DNA of 37,529 bases, taken from the NCBI GenBank assembly GCA_021202335.1, contig JAJQDE010000051.1, positions 1-37,529 on the forward strand, written 5' to 3'. The notes under the pieces are model-generated. The model was not told the origin of the DNA. It did no database searches and saw only the letters and a list, made by a program, of their open reading frames with translations. Position 1 is the first letter of the stretch; each line of letters opens with the position of its first letter. The position numbers and the translations under genes are program-made. Below are positions 27,576 through 35,601 of this stretch, one piece after another. This DNA is from Lachnospiraceae bacterium. GTDB taxonomy: Bacteria; Bacillota; Clostridia; Lachnospirales; Lachnospiraceae.

Positions 27576-28021
27576 CGGTTATGGGAGATATACTTTCGGA
27601 AATACATGAGCGCTTTGACACAAAAGGTGCGGATATAAGGACTTATTCTCCGCTTACGCTTGCGTATATCGGCGACGCGGTGTATGAAATTATCATCAGG
27701 ACGCTGATTGTGGAGCGGGGGCAGCGCTCCGTGGAAGCGCTTCATAAGCAGACGACGAGGCTGGTCTGTGCGCAGGCGCAGTCGAAGCTGGTCATGGCTG
27801 TATATGAGCGCCTGAGCGGGGAAGAACAGGATATTTACAGACGAGGTAAAAATACAAAGCTTCATTCCACTGCGAAAAACGCCGCTCTTGCCGATTACAA
27901 GCGGGCGACCGGTCTTGAGGCGCTTTGCGGTTTTCTCTTTTTGGAGGGGAAAACCCAAAGACTGGTGCAAATCGTGAGTGAAGCGTTGGAGCTTGCGGGA
28001 GTTGATTTATATGAGATATAA
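27572..28021 (+). CDS. mrnC: Mini-ribonuclease III (MrnC)
   Basis: Mini-III is an RNase III catalytic domain without a dsRNA-binding domain, which matures 23S rRNA in Firmicutes. The YSPLTLAYIGDAVYE signature contains the catalytic Asp, and RATGLEALCGFLFL near the end supplies the second acidic motif. I chose the GTG at 27572, which overlaps the cysS stop as GTGA and has an AAGGG upstream; ATG 27581 or GTG 27557 are alternatives. The length is 149 residues with this start. It lies between cysS and rlmB, as in Bacillus. Confidence 0.9.
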   Translation: MTVMGDILSEIHERFDTKGADIRTYSPLTLAYIGDAVYEIIIRTLIVERGQRSVEALHKQTTRLVCAQAQSKLVMAVYERLSGEEQDIYRRGKNTKLHSTAKNAALADYKRATGLEALCGFLFLEGKTQRLVQIVSEALELAGVDLYEI

Positions 28022-28751
28022 GGAATTTACAATAGAGGGCAGAAATGCCGTGATAGAGGCGTTCCGTTCCGGAAAGCCGATTGACAAGGTTTTGATTATG
28101 GACGGGGCGCAGGACGGACCCATTCAGACAATTAAGCGCGAAGCAAAAAAGCATGATACGGTTGTCAAATTTGTGGCAAAGGAACGGCTTGACCAAATAA
28201 GCAGCACCGGAATGCATCAGGGCGTGATTGCGTATGCGGCGGCATATGAGTATGCCGGTGTGGAGGATATTCTTGAAGCGGCGCGGGAAAAAAACGAGCC
28301 GCCGTTTATCATACTGCTTGACAATATTGAGGATCCGCACAATCTGGGGGCAATCATAAGAACCGCAAATCTGGCGGGAGCGCACGGTGTTATCATACCG
28401 AAGGACCGGGCGGCAGGGCTTACGGCGGCAGTGGCGAGAGCTTCTGCGGGAGCGCTCAATTACACGCCTGTTGCAAGGGTCACAAACCTTGCCCGGACGA
28501 TTGAGGAGCTGAAAAAGGAAGGCATGTGGTTTGTCTGTGCGGACATGGACGGCACGGTCATGTACAACCTCGACTTAAAGGGGGCAATCGGGCTTGTAAT
28601 CGGCGGCGAGGGTGCCGGCGTCGGCCGTTTGGTCAGGGAGAAGTGCGATTTTGTCGCGTCCATTCCGATGAAGGGCGATATTGATTCGCTCAACGCGTCG
28701 GTGGCGGCGGGCGTGCTCGCCTATGAGATTGTAAGGCAGCGGGCGCTTTAA
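28011..28751 (+). CDS. rlmB: 23S rRNA (guanosine-2'-O)-methyltransferase RlmB (SpoU family)
   Basis: RlmB methylates the 2'-OH of a conserved 23S rRNA guanosine with SAM. The ATG at 28011 (MRYKEF) has GGGAG upstream inside mrnC and overlaps the mrnC stop; this gives 246 residues. An N-terminal L30e-like substrate-binding region comes first. The trefoil-knot SPOUT domain shows DNIEDPHNLGAIIRTA, IGGEGAGVGR and IPMKGDIDSLNASVAAG. Confidence 0.94.
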   Translation: MRYKEFTIEGRNAVIEAFRSGKPIDKVLIMDGAQDGPIQTIKREAKKHDTVVKFVAKERLDQISSTGMHQGVIAYAAAYEYAGVEDILEAAREKNEPPFIILLDNIEDPHNLGAIIRTANLAGAHGVIIPKDRAAGLTAAVARASAGALNYTPVARVTNLARTIEELKKEGMWFVCADMDGTVMYNLDLKGAIGLVIGGEGAGVGRLVREKCDFVASIPMKGDIDSLNASVAAGVLAYEIVRQRAL

Positions 28752-28752
28752 G

Positions 28753-29388
28753 ATGGAAAAATATACGGACGCAACTGACGAGGAGCTGATAGACCGGCTG
28801 CGGCAGGGCGAAAATGAGATTACGGATTATATCATGGAGAAGTACAAAAATCTTGTGCGCAAAAAGGCAAAATCCATGTACATTTTGGGCGCGGGCCGTG
28901 ATGATTTGATTCAGGAGGGCATGATAGGGCTTTTCAAGGCAGTGCGCGATTACGATGCGGGTCGCGATGCGAATTTCTACACATTTGCGGATTTGTGCAT
29001 ATCCAGACAGATGTACAATGCAGTGCAGGCATCGCGCAGGGAGAAGCATGTGCCGCTGAATACCTATGTGTCGCTTTATGCGGCAAACGCGGAGGCTGAG
29101 GGCGGCGAGCAGGGGACGGAGCTTGTCAACATGCTTGCCTCGCAGGTTGAAACGGACCCCGAAAAGCTTTTTATCGACAAGGAGAATGTGGCGCGGCTTG
29201 AGGCAATCATAGAGAAGGAGCTTAGCAGCTTTGAAAAGCAGGTGCTCGACCTCTATCTGACAGGCATGAGCTACTCGCAGATTGCCAGGGTGCTTTCAAG
29301 AGATGAAAAGTCGGCGGATAATGCGCTGCAAAGGCTGAAATCCAAGCTTAGGCGCGCGTTTTTGGAAAATCCGGACGGGGAGAAATGA
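28753..29388 (+). CDS. sigH: RNA polymerase sigma factor, SigH (Spo0H) type
   Basis: The 211-residue sigma-70 family protein has region 2 (ENEITDYIMEKYKNLVRKKA, DDLIQEGMIGLFKAVRDYD, FADLCISRQMYNAV) and a C-terminal region 4 helix-turn-helix (LTGMSYSQIARVLSRDEKS). Its place after mrnC-rlmB matches sigH of Bacillus and clostridia, where it drives early sporulation or competence genes. Sporulation of this organism is not shown by one gene. Only 1 bp separates it from rlmB and there is no clear Shine-Dalgarno, so coupling is likely. Confidence 0.93.
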   Translation: MEKYTDATDEELIDRLRQGENEITDYIMEKYKNLVRKKAKSMYILGAGRDDLIQEGMIGLFKAVRDYDAGRDANFYTFADLCISRQMYNAVQASRREKHVPLNTYVSLYAANAEAEGGEQGTELVNMLASQVETDPEKLFIDKENVARLEAIIEKELSSFEKQVLDLYLTGMSYSQIARVLSRDEKSADNALQRLKSKLRRAFLENPDGEK

Positions 29389-30983
29389 TGGACAATAAAT
29401 ATGAGATACTCAAAAAATATTTTGGCTACGATACCTTCAGAAACGGTCAGGAGCCGCTGATTGACGCGCTCCTGAGCGGAAATGACGTGTTTGGGATTAT
29501 GCCGACGGGCGCGGGAAAATCCATCTGCTATCAAATCCCTGCGTTGATGCTTACGGGTATGACGCTTGTCATTTCACCGTTGATAAGCCTCATGAAGGAT
29601 CAGGTGGCGGCGCTTAATCAGGCGGGCGTGTATGCGGCGTATCTGAACAGCTCGCTCACACAGGGACAGTATTTTAAGGCGCTGGGCTTTGCAAAGAGCG
29701 GAAAATATAAGATTATATATGTGGCTCCGGAAAGACTGCTGACGGAGTCCTTTCTTGATTTTGCAGTCAACGCGGATATCTCATTTATCAGTGTGGACGA
29801 GGTGCACTGCGTTTCACAGTGGGGGCAGGATTTCAGACCGAGCTATCTCAAAATCCCGGATTTTGTGCGGCAGCTTAAAAAGCGTCCCGTAATCGGAGCG
29901 TTTACGGCGACTGCCACGGCGCAGGTCAGGGATGACGTGGTAAAAATCCTAAAGCTCCGGGAACCTAAAATCGTGACCACGGGCTTTGACAGAAAAAATC
30001 TCTCCTTTTTTGTCAGCCACGCAAGGGACAAAAAGAGCGAGCTTTTTAAAATTCTGCGCGAGCATTACGATGAGAGCGGCATTATATACTGCATCACAAG
30101 AAAGCTTGTGGATGAGGTGTACGGGCTGCTTTCAGAGCGGGGGATAGAAGCGGCAAAATACCATGCGGGCATGAGCGACGGAGAGCGTATGCGCAGTCAG
30201 GACGCGTTTACATCGGACAGGGCGCGGATTATGGTGGCGACCAATGCTTTTGGCATGGGGATTGACAAGCCGGATGTGCGTTTCGTGATTCACTATAACA
30301 TGCCTAAAAATATGGAAAGCTATTATCAGGAGGCGGGCAGGGCAGGCCGCGACGGAGAAAAGGCTTCCTGCTATCTGATATACAGTCCGCAGGATGTACA
30401 TACCAATCAGTTCTTCATTGAAAACAACAGGGAGAACGAGGAGCTTAGCGAGACGGAGCTTGAGCAGGTTTGGGCAAAGGACAGGGAGAGGCTTAAGCAA
30501 ATGACCTTTTACTGCCATACAAGATACTGCTATCGGAAATACATGCTCAATTATTTTGGGGAGCGGGCGGAGAGATTCAGCGGAAGCTGCGGAAACTGCT
30601 TAAAGAAGCTTGCGGCGGCTGATTACGGGGCGGCTGACATACCGGGTCCGGGATATGCCGCGGGGGTTCTGCTCAAAAAGCCGGAACCGCTTAAGCGTAA
30701 AGCATCGGAAAATCCCGCGCTGTTTGAAAAGCTGCGGCTGTTAAGAAACGGCATTGCAAAGGAAAACGGCGTTCCTGCTTATGTTGTCTTTACGGATAAG
30801 ACAATCCGTGAGATGAGTATATATCTGCCGGAGAACAGAGGTCAGCTTTTACAGATCAGCGGCGTGGGCGAAGCTAAATATGAAAGATACGGGAGCATGT
30901 TCCTTGACGAGATAAAGCGCTATAAGGAGGGACGGGAGGATGCGGATGTCCCCGTTACAGCGCATGAAAAAATCCGCTTCTGA
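29388..30983 (+). CDS. recQ: ATP-dependent DNA helicase RecQ, short form without a visible winged helix
   Basis: RecQ unwinds DNA 3'-5' in recombination and fork repair. Of two adjacent ATGs (29385 and 29388), the second has better spacing from GGGGAG; this gives 531 residues. Walker A is MPTGAGKSICYQ, the DEVH box is VDEVHCVSQWG, and motif VI is YQEAGRAGRDG. Zinc cysteines are in CHTRYC and CGNC (about 375-404). An HRDC domain starts at about 442 (NPALFEKLRLLR). Only about 38 residues separate zinc site and HRDC, too few for the usual ~100-residue winged helix. Confidence 0.93.
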   Translation: MDNKYEILKKYFGYDTFRNGQEPLIDALLSGNDVFGIMPTGAGKSICYQIPALMLTGMTLVISPLISLMKDQVAALNQAGVYAAYLNSSLTQGQYFKALGFAKSGKYKIIYVAPERLLTESFLDFAVNADISFISVDEVHCVSQWGQDFRPSYLKIPDFVRQLKKRPVIGAFTATATAQVRDDVVKILKLREPKIVTTGFDRKNLSFFVSHARDKKSELFKILREHYDESGIIYCITRKLVDEVYGLLSERGIEAAKYHAGMSDGERMRSQDAFTSDRARIMVATNAFGMGIDKPDVRFVIHYNMPKNMESYYQEAGRAGRDGEKASCYLIYSPQDVHTNQFFIENNRENEELSETELEQVWAKDRERLKQMTFYCHTRYCYRKYMLNYFGERAERFSGSCGNCLKKLAAADYGAADIPGPGYAAGVLLKKPEPLKRKASENPALFEKLRLLRNGIAKENGVPAYVVFTDKTIREMSIYLPENRGQLLQISGVGEAKYERYGSMFLDEIKRYKEGREDADVPVTAHEKIRF

Positions 30984-31005
30984 GTATGCCGGCTGCAAAA
31001 TATGG

Positions 31006-31035
31006 TTGTGGTACGGCTCAGACCGGGTGTATACT
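31006..31035 (+). promoter_or_regulatory. Predicted promoter for the DUF3048 gene
   Basis: TTGTGG (31006-31011), an 18-nt spacer, and TATACT (31030-31035). The start of transcription should fall near 31042. Confidence 0.55.
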
Positions 31036-31042
31036 ATGTGTG

Positions 31043-31064
31043 GGGAGAGCGTAAAAGCTTTCCC
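31043..31064 (+). other. 5'-leader hairpin of the DUF3048 transcript
   Basis: GGGAGAGC and GCTTTCCC pair (one G-U) around GTAAAA. It would lie at the extreme 5' end of the predicted mRNA, a position often protective against decay. Confidence 0.45.
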
Positions 31065-31105
31065 GTGCGGCTCAAATATATAATGAGGAAATGGAGGAAT
31101 CTGAT

Positions 31106-32227
31106 TTGATTAAGGTAAGGAGCGTTGTAAAAAAGGTAACGGCGGCGGTGCTTGCGGCAGCAGTGACGGTAGCATTGTCAGGAATGGCGCAGGCTACGGC
31201 TAATGCGGAGGAGGAGAGCTCGCAGACTGCTTTGGCGCAGCAGACAGAGGATGAGATTTATGCGGCGGCAGGGTTTGTCAGAAGCGTATATACAAACGAG
31301 TGGATTACGGCGCAGCAGGCGCTTACAAGACCGATAGCGGTGATGATGCCTACGGATAAGTCGGCGCAGCCCTCATACGGCATAAGCAGCGCCAAGATTT
31401 TATATGAAATCATGGAGGAGGGAGAAATTTCACGTCAGATGGCGATTATCGACGATTGGACGGGACTTTCCAAAATCGGGAACATACGAAGCTGCCGTGC
31501 GTACTATATTCCCGAGGCAACGGAATGGGATCCGATTCTGATACATTACGGCGGCGTCTTTTACATGATGGACAGGATAACCTCGCCGGATATCAATAAC
31601 CTTACCGGGGCACAACAGTATGGAACCGGCGGCGGAACGGTGGGGGCAAGCGCGTTTTTCAGAAGCACTGACAGGAAAGCGCCCCACAATGCATACACAA
31701 GCGCGTCGGGAATTATTGATGCATGCACGCAGCTTGGCTACTCGCTTAGCATCAGGGAGGGCTATTACAACGCAAAGCACTTTACCTTTGCGGACGGCGT
31801 GAATACGCTTGAGCAGTACGGAGCGCTTGCAGCCACGGCGAATACCATCGACCTGTCGCAGATTTTCACATACACAAAAAGCTCCTTTGTCTATAATGCG
31901 GAGGACGGGTTATATTATAAATCACTTCACGGGGCGGCTCAGACGGACGGACTTAACGGCGAGCAGCTTAAATTTGCCAACGTGATAGTGCAGAACACAA
32001 AGTGGGCAAAGCTTGACGATAAGGGTTATCTGACATTTCAAAATATTGACAATACGGAGGACGGCTATTACTTTACAAAGGGCAGGTGTATTCATGTGAC
32101 ATGGCAGAAGGCGGGGGATTACACGCCGACCGTGTACTATGACGACTTTGGAAACGAAATTCAGTTAAACGAGGGAAAGACCTATATTGCGATTGCGCAA
32201 AAGGGAAGAGCCGTTTTGTATAATTAA
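31106..32227 (+). CDS. Exported DUF3048-domain protein
   Basis: The start is set at TTG 31106 because GGAGG sits 8 nt upstream; an ATG at 31091 overlaps that site. The 373-residue product has a basic N-terminus, then a hydrophobic Sec signal core (VTAAVLAAAVTVALSGMAQA) with probable cleavage near ATA-NAEE. No lipobox cysteine is seen. The body matches the DUF3048/YerB family (RPIAVMMPTDKSAQPSYG, YEIMEEGEISR, SCRAYYIPEA, YGGVFYMMDRI). The family is extracytoplasmic; its biochemical function is not established. Confidence 0.88.
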   Translation: MIKVRSVVKKVTAAVLAAAVTVALSGMAQATANAEEESSQTALAQQTEDEIYAAAGFVRSVYTNEWITAQQALTRPIAVMMPTDKSAQPSYGISSAKILYEIMEEGEISRQMAIIDDWTGLSKIGNIRSCRAYYIPEATEWDPILIHYGGVFYMMDRITSPDINNLTGAQQYGTGGGTVGASAFFRSTDRKAPHNAYTSASGIIDACTQLGYSLSIREGYYNAKHFTFADGVNTLEQYGALAATANTIDLSQIFTYTKSSFVYNAEDGLYYKSLHGAAQTDGLNGEQLKFANVIVQNTKWAKLDDKGYLTFQNIDNTEDGYYFTKGRCIHVTWQKAGDYTPTVYYDDFGNEIQLNEGKTYIAIAQKGRAVLYN

Positions 32228-32250
32228 GGAAATCGCAGGGAGGTACAGTC

Positions 32251-33069
32251 GTGAAATTTGAGAAGATAAAGATTGAGGCGGAGGGCGCGGCAAATGCATG
32301 GCTTGCGCTTTACGCACAGGAAAGCTATCCTGAAACCTATGGAAACAGAAAGCGCCCGCTGATATTGATTTGCCCGGGCGGCGGCTATGAGCATGTTTCC
32401 GTGAGAGAAGGGGAACCCATTGCTCTTCAGTTTCTGGCGGCAGGCGCTCATGCGGCGGTCTTATGGTACGATGTGGGAGCGGGGATGGAGCATCCGCTGC
32501 AGCTTATGGAGCTTGCGTGGGCTGTTTCCCATATCAGGGAGCACGCGGATGATTACGCGGTGGATAAGGATAAAATAATCGTGGCGGGCTTTTCAGCGGG
32601 CGGGCATTTGGCGGCGAGTCTTGGCTGCTTTTGGGATAAGGATTGGCTTTCGCAGGCGGTTGGAAAGGATAAGGGCTGCTATAAGCCAAACGGTCTGATT
32701 CTCGCATATCCCGTGATTACGTTCGGCAGCCATGCGCACAGAGGCTCCTTTGAAAAGCTGATGGGAAGTAAGGCTTCGGATGAGCTTGCGGAGCTTTTGA
32801 GCCTGGAGCATCAGGTGACGGAGCAGGTGCCTCCCGTGTTTATGTGGCACACCTTTGAGGACGCCTCGGTGCCGCTTGAAAATTCCCTGCTGTTTGCCGA
32901 AGCTCTGCGCAAGGCAGGGGTAAGTCTGGAATATCATGTGTTCCCGCACGGTATACACGGGCTTTCTCTTGCCACGGAGGAAACGACAATGTCAGACAAG
33001 GACGCGACTGACCCGCAGTGCGCGCAGTGGGTTTTGCTTTGCGGGAGCTGGCTGAGATATAATTTTTAA
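32251..33069 (+). CDS. Alpha/beta hydrolase, acetyl-esterase-like
   Basis: The GTG start follows GGGAGG. The 272-residue protein has the oxyanion region CPGGGYEHVS, the nucleophile elbow GFSAGGHLA (Ser about 115), a candidate catalytic Asp in TFEDASVP, and His in HGIHGLS. There is no signal peptide, so it acts in the cytoplasm. It resembles acetyl-xylan esterase/BD-FAE-like enzymes that deacetylate imported sugars; the substrate is inferred only from family resemblance. A GH31 xylosidase remnant lies 250 bp downstream on the other strand. Confidence 0.85.
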   Translation: MKFEKIKIEAEGAANAWLALYAQESYPETYGNRKRPLILICPGGGYEHVSVREGEPIALQFLAAGAHAAVLWYDVGAGMEHPLQLMELAWAVSHIREHADDYAVDKDKIIVAGFSAGGHLAASLGCFWDKDWLSQAVGKDKGCYKPNGLILAYPVITFGSHAHRGSFEKLMGSKASDELAELLSLEHQVTEQVPPVFMWHTFEDASVPLENSLLFAEALRKAGVSLEYHVFPHGIHGLSLATEETTMSDKDATDPQCAQWVLLCGSWLRYNF

Positions 33070-33097
33070 AAACTGTAAAATTCAACAAAAAAATTGC

Positions 33098-33126
33098 TTG
33101 ACAAATGAAAAAAAGTACAGTAGAAT
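33098..33126 (+). promoter_or_regulatory. Strong predicted promoter of the tRNA-Gly gene
   Basis: TTGACA (33098-33103), a 17-nt spacer, and TAGAAT (33121-33126). The -10 box overlaps the start of the palindrome that follows. Confidence 0.85.
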
Positions 33127-33167
33127 ATATTTTGTTCGTGAGATGTGTTTTCGGGAACAAAATATAT
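33125..33167. repeat. 13-bp perfect inverted repeat ending at the tRNA 5' end
   Basis: ATATATTTTGTTC (33125-33137) and GAACAAAATATAT (33155-33167) are perfect inverse complements around a 17-nt loop. The right arm ends exactly one base before the mature tRNA. Confidence 0.75.
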
Positions 33168-33240
33168 GCGATAGTGGCGTAGTTGGTAACGCGCGACCTT
33201 GCCAAGGTCGAGACCGCGGGTTCGAGCCCCGTCTATCGCT
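33168..33240 (+). tRNA. tRNA-Gly (anticodon GCC)
   Basis: The acceptor stem is GCGATAG/CTATCGC, the D-arm GCGT/ACGC, the anticodon stem CGACC/GGTCG with loop TTGCCAA (anticodon GCC), and the T-arm GCGGG-TTCGAGC-CCCGT. The discriminator base is T. CCA is not encoded. A promoter and a terminator flank it, so it is transcribed alone. Confidence 0.97.
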
Positions 33241-33251
33241 CTCATAAAAGC

Positions 33252-33284
33252 AAAACGCTGAAGCATAAGGCTTCAGCGTTTTTT
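33252..33284 (+). terminator. Intrinsic terminator of tRNA-Gly
   Basis: AAAACGCTGAAGC and GCTTCAGCGTTTT form a 13-bp perfect stem with an ATAAG loop, followed by T residues that merge into the next palindrome. Confidence 0.9.
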
Positions 33285-33321
33285 ATCGTATAGGAAAGCT
33301 CGTCCTATACGATAAAACGCT
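33281..33321. repeat. Dispersed palindromic element, copy A
   Basis: TTTTATCGTATAGGA (33281-33295) and TCCTATACGATAAAA (33303-33317) are a perfect 15-bp inverted repeat around AAGCTCG, followed by CGCT. It lies between the tRNA terminator and the stop codon of the minus-strand remnant. Copy B is at 36068. Confidence 0.8.
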
Positions 33322-33808
33322 AAAATATAAGCTCCATAGTGCATGCGCCCTCGTCGGGAGTGACGACAGAGTCGTTGCCGTCTATGACGACAAGCCCGTT
33401 TGCCGCGCTTTTGGCGTACATATTAACCATTCGGACAGTGTAGGGCTTTTCGCCGTCGGATGCAATGTGGATGCTGTGCCCGTTTCGCTTGAAGGACACG
33501 CAAAGCTCAGGCTCGCCGGCTTCGCCATATACGTCCGCGTCAACACGGATGCCGTTGCATAGGGCATATACGATAAGCTCGCAGCCTGTATTCCCGTCAG
33601 CTTCCTTAATGATTACGGAATTTTCCCGCACAAGGATAATTATATCCGAGCCGGGAGCCTTTTCGACGGTCAGACTGCCTCCTATATATTCCTTTCCCGT
33701 ATAAAATTCCGTCCACACGCCCTGCGGTACACGGCAGCTTGCCGTGTCCTGTCCCTGAGGAACCGTTATGACCAAAAGGTTGTGATTAAGCATATATCGT
33801 TTACTCAA
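33320..33808 (-). pseudogene. C-terminal remnant of a GH31 (alpha-xylosidase-like) glycoside hydrolase
   Basis: The 162-residue frame (TTG start) reads RYMLNHNLLV, then VPQGVWTEFYTGKEYIGGS, then ILVRENSVI. These correspond to the region just after the catalytic barrel of GH31 alpha-xylosidases such as YicI (QYMLGDN.., LPEGRWT, VYVRDNTLL), followed by the C-terminal beta-sandwich. The catalytic barrel is absent: the frame is closed by a stop about 75 bp upstream and no GH31 sequence is seen beyond it. It is therefore best read as a decayed fragment, although a small expressed domain cannot be ruled out. It is the only minus-strand gene-like segment here. Confidence 0.7.
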
Positions 33809-33983
33809 AATGAAGAACCTCTTTTCCTGTTTTCGCAGTCTTAAAGCACGCGCAATCGCTGCTGCCTGTCAATATCATAATCATACAGTGATTTGTAAAA
33901 AAATTCTACACTTTTCCATACTTTTTATTATAAATGTGTTAAAATAAATACATAATTAAGGAATCGGAAAAGGAGGTACGCCT

Positions 33984-35582
33984 ATGAAGCTTACATTTGT
34001 GGGCGCCGACCATCAGGTTACGGGAAGCTGTCATTATCTGCAGGCATGTGGAAAGCATATCCTTGTGGATTGCGGTATGCAGCAGGGTGTCAACCCGTTT
34101 GCGTGCTGTGAAATTCCCGTGGGGGAGGCGCTGATTGATTATGTATTTTTGACCCATGCGCATGTCGACCATTCGGGAAATCTGCCGCTTTTGTATGCAA
34201 AAGGCTTTAGAGGGCAGGTGTTTACCACTGAAGCGTCGGCGGATCTGTGCTCCATTATGCTGCGTGACTGCGCACATATTCAGATGCAGGAGGCGGAATG
34301 GAAGAACCGTAAGGCAAAACGACATTCAGGTCTGCAGGCGGTGGAGCCGGCGTATACCATGGAGGATGCTGACGGTATCATAAAACGGATTGTGCCCTGT
34401 GAATACAACAAAGTCATAGAGATAAGCGAAGGTATTTCCATACGCTTCACGGACGTTGGGCACCTTCTCGGCTCTGCAAGCATAGAGGTATGGCTTACGG
34501 AGGGGGAGGCTTCCAAAAAGCTTGTATTTTCGGGAGATATCGGCAACAAAAACCAGCCGCTGATAAAGGATCCGATTTACACGGATGAGGCGGATTACGT
34601 GATTATGGAGTCTACCTATGGCGACCGCTATCACGCGGGGGAAAGACCGGAATATGTTTCCAATCTGGCGGAGATTATCAACAAGACCTTCCGCAGAGGC
34701 GGTAACGTTGTAATCCCTTCGTTTGCGGTAGGGCGGACGCAGGAGATGCTGTATTTCCTGCGAAAAATCAAGGAGGATAAGCTTGTTCCGGATTTTCCGG
34801 GCTTTGAGGTATATGTGGACAGTCCGCTTGCGGTCGAGGCGACGGGAGTATTTCAGAAAAACATTTACACCTGCTTTGACGATGAGGCGATGGAGCTTGT
34901 CAGAAAAGGCATTAATCCTTTGAATTTCCAGGGGCTTAAGCTTGCGATTACGAGCGAGGAGTCCAAGCAGATTAATTTTGACGAGAAGCCTAAGGTCATT
35001 ATATCCGCCAGCGGCATGTGCGAGGCGGGGCGCATCAGGCATCATTTAAAGCATAATCTGTGGCGCCTGGAGTGTACGGTGCTCTTTGTGGGATATCAGG
35101 CGGCGGGCACGCTGGGGCGTTCGCTGATAGAGGGCGTTGACGAGGTAAAGCTTTTTGGCGAGGCGGTTGAGGTCCGGGCGGATATCAGGCAGCTTCCGGG
35201 GCTTAGCGGGCACGCGGATAAAAACGGGCTGCTCGAGTGGGTGAACGCTTTTGCAAAAAAGCCGGATTGGGTATTTGTCGTGCATGGCGAGGACACCACA
35301 TGCAATCTGTTTGCGGACTGCCTGAAAAATGAGTACGGACATAAGGCGTATGCGCCGTATTCGGGAACAAGGGTCGACCTGATTACCGGCGCGATTGAAT
35401 ATGAGGCTGCGCCCGTTGCGGTCAAGAAGCGCGCGCACGCCGCATCTGATGTATTTGCAAGGCTTCTTGCGGCAGGTCAGAGGCTTATCGCCGTTATTTA
35501 CAGGAATGAGGGCAGTGCAAATAAGGATTTGGCGCGGTTTGCGGATCAGATTAACTCGCTTGCGGATAAATGGGACGTATAG
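33984..35582 (+). CDS. MBL-fold beta-CASP metallo-hydrolase, RNase-like
   Basis: The 532-residue protein has a metallo-beta-lactamase core: VDCGMQQG, the metal motif HAHVDHSGNLP (HxHxDH), SGDIGNKNQPL and ESTYGDRYH. A beta-CASP insert follows (FAVGRTQEMLYFL, DSPLAVEATGVF, ASGMCEAGRIRHHLKHNL), then LSGHADKNGLLEW and VHGE. Such proteins act on RNA (CPSF/RNase J-related) in the cytoplasm. The exact RNA substrate is unknown. A full AAAGGAGGT Shine-Dalgarno precedes the ATG. The AT-rich 33890-33945 region probably holds its promoter, but no clear -35/-10 pair stands out. Confidence 0.92.
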   Translation: MKLTFVGADHQVTGSCHYLQACGKHILVDCGMQQGVNPFACCEIPVGEALIDYVFLTHAHVDHSGNLPLLYAKGFRGQVFTTEASADLCSIMLRDCAHIQMQEAEWKNRKAKRHSGLQAVEPAYTMEDADGIIKRIVPCEYNKVIEISEGISIRFTDVGHLLGSASIEVWLTEGEASKKLVFSGDIGNKNQPLIKDPIYTDEADYVIMESTYGDRYHAGERPEYVSNLAEIINKTFRRGGNVVIPSFAVGRTQEMLYFLRKIKEDKLVPDFPGFEVYVDSPLAVEATGVFQKNIYTCFDDEAMELVRKGINPLNFQGLKLAITSEESKQINFDEKPKVIISASGMCEAGRIRHHLKHNLWRLECTVLFVGYQAAGTLGRSLIEGVDEVKLFGEAVEVRADIRQLPGLSGHADKNGLLEWVNAFAKKPDWVFVVHGEDTTCNLFADCLKNEYGHKAYAPYSGTRVDLITGAIEYEAAPVAVKKRAHAASDVFARLLAAGQRLIAVIYRNEGSANKDLARFADQINSLADKWDV

Positions 35583-35601
35583 GATATTGGAAGGGCGAAG
35601 C

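Noticed and set aside
34326-35045. Long minus-strand ORF (239 aa) opposite the beta-CASP gene
   Set aside because: It is a shadow of a well-supported gene on the other strand, with no recognisable domain or start signal. The same holds for long antisense frames at 20075-20815, 27380-27970, 27792-28385 and 9653-10201.
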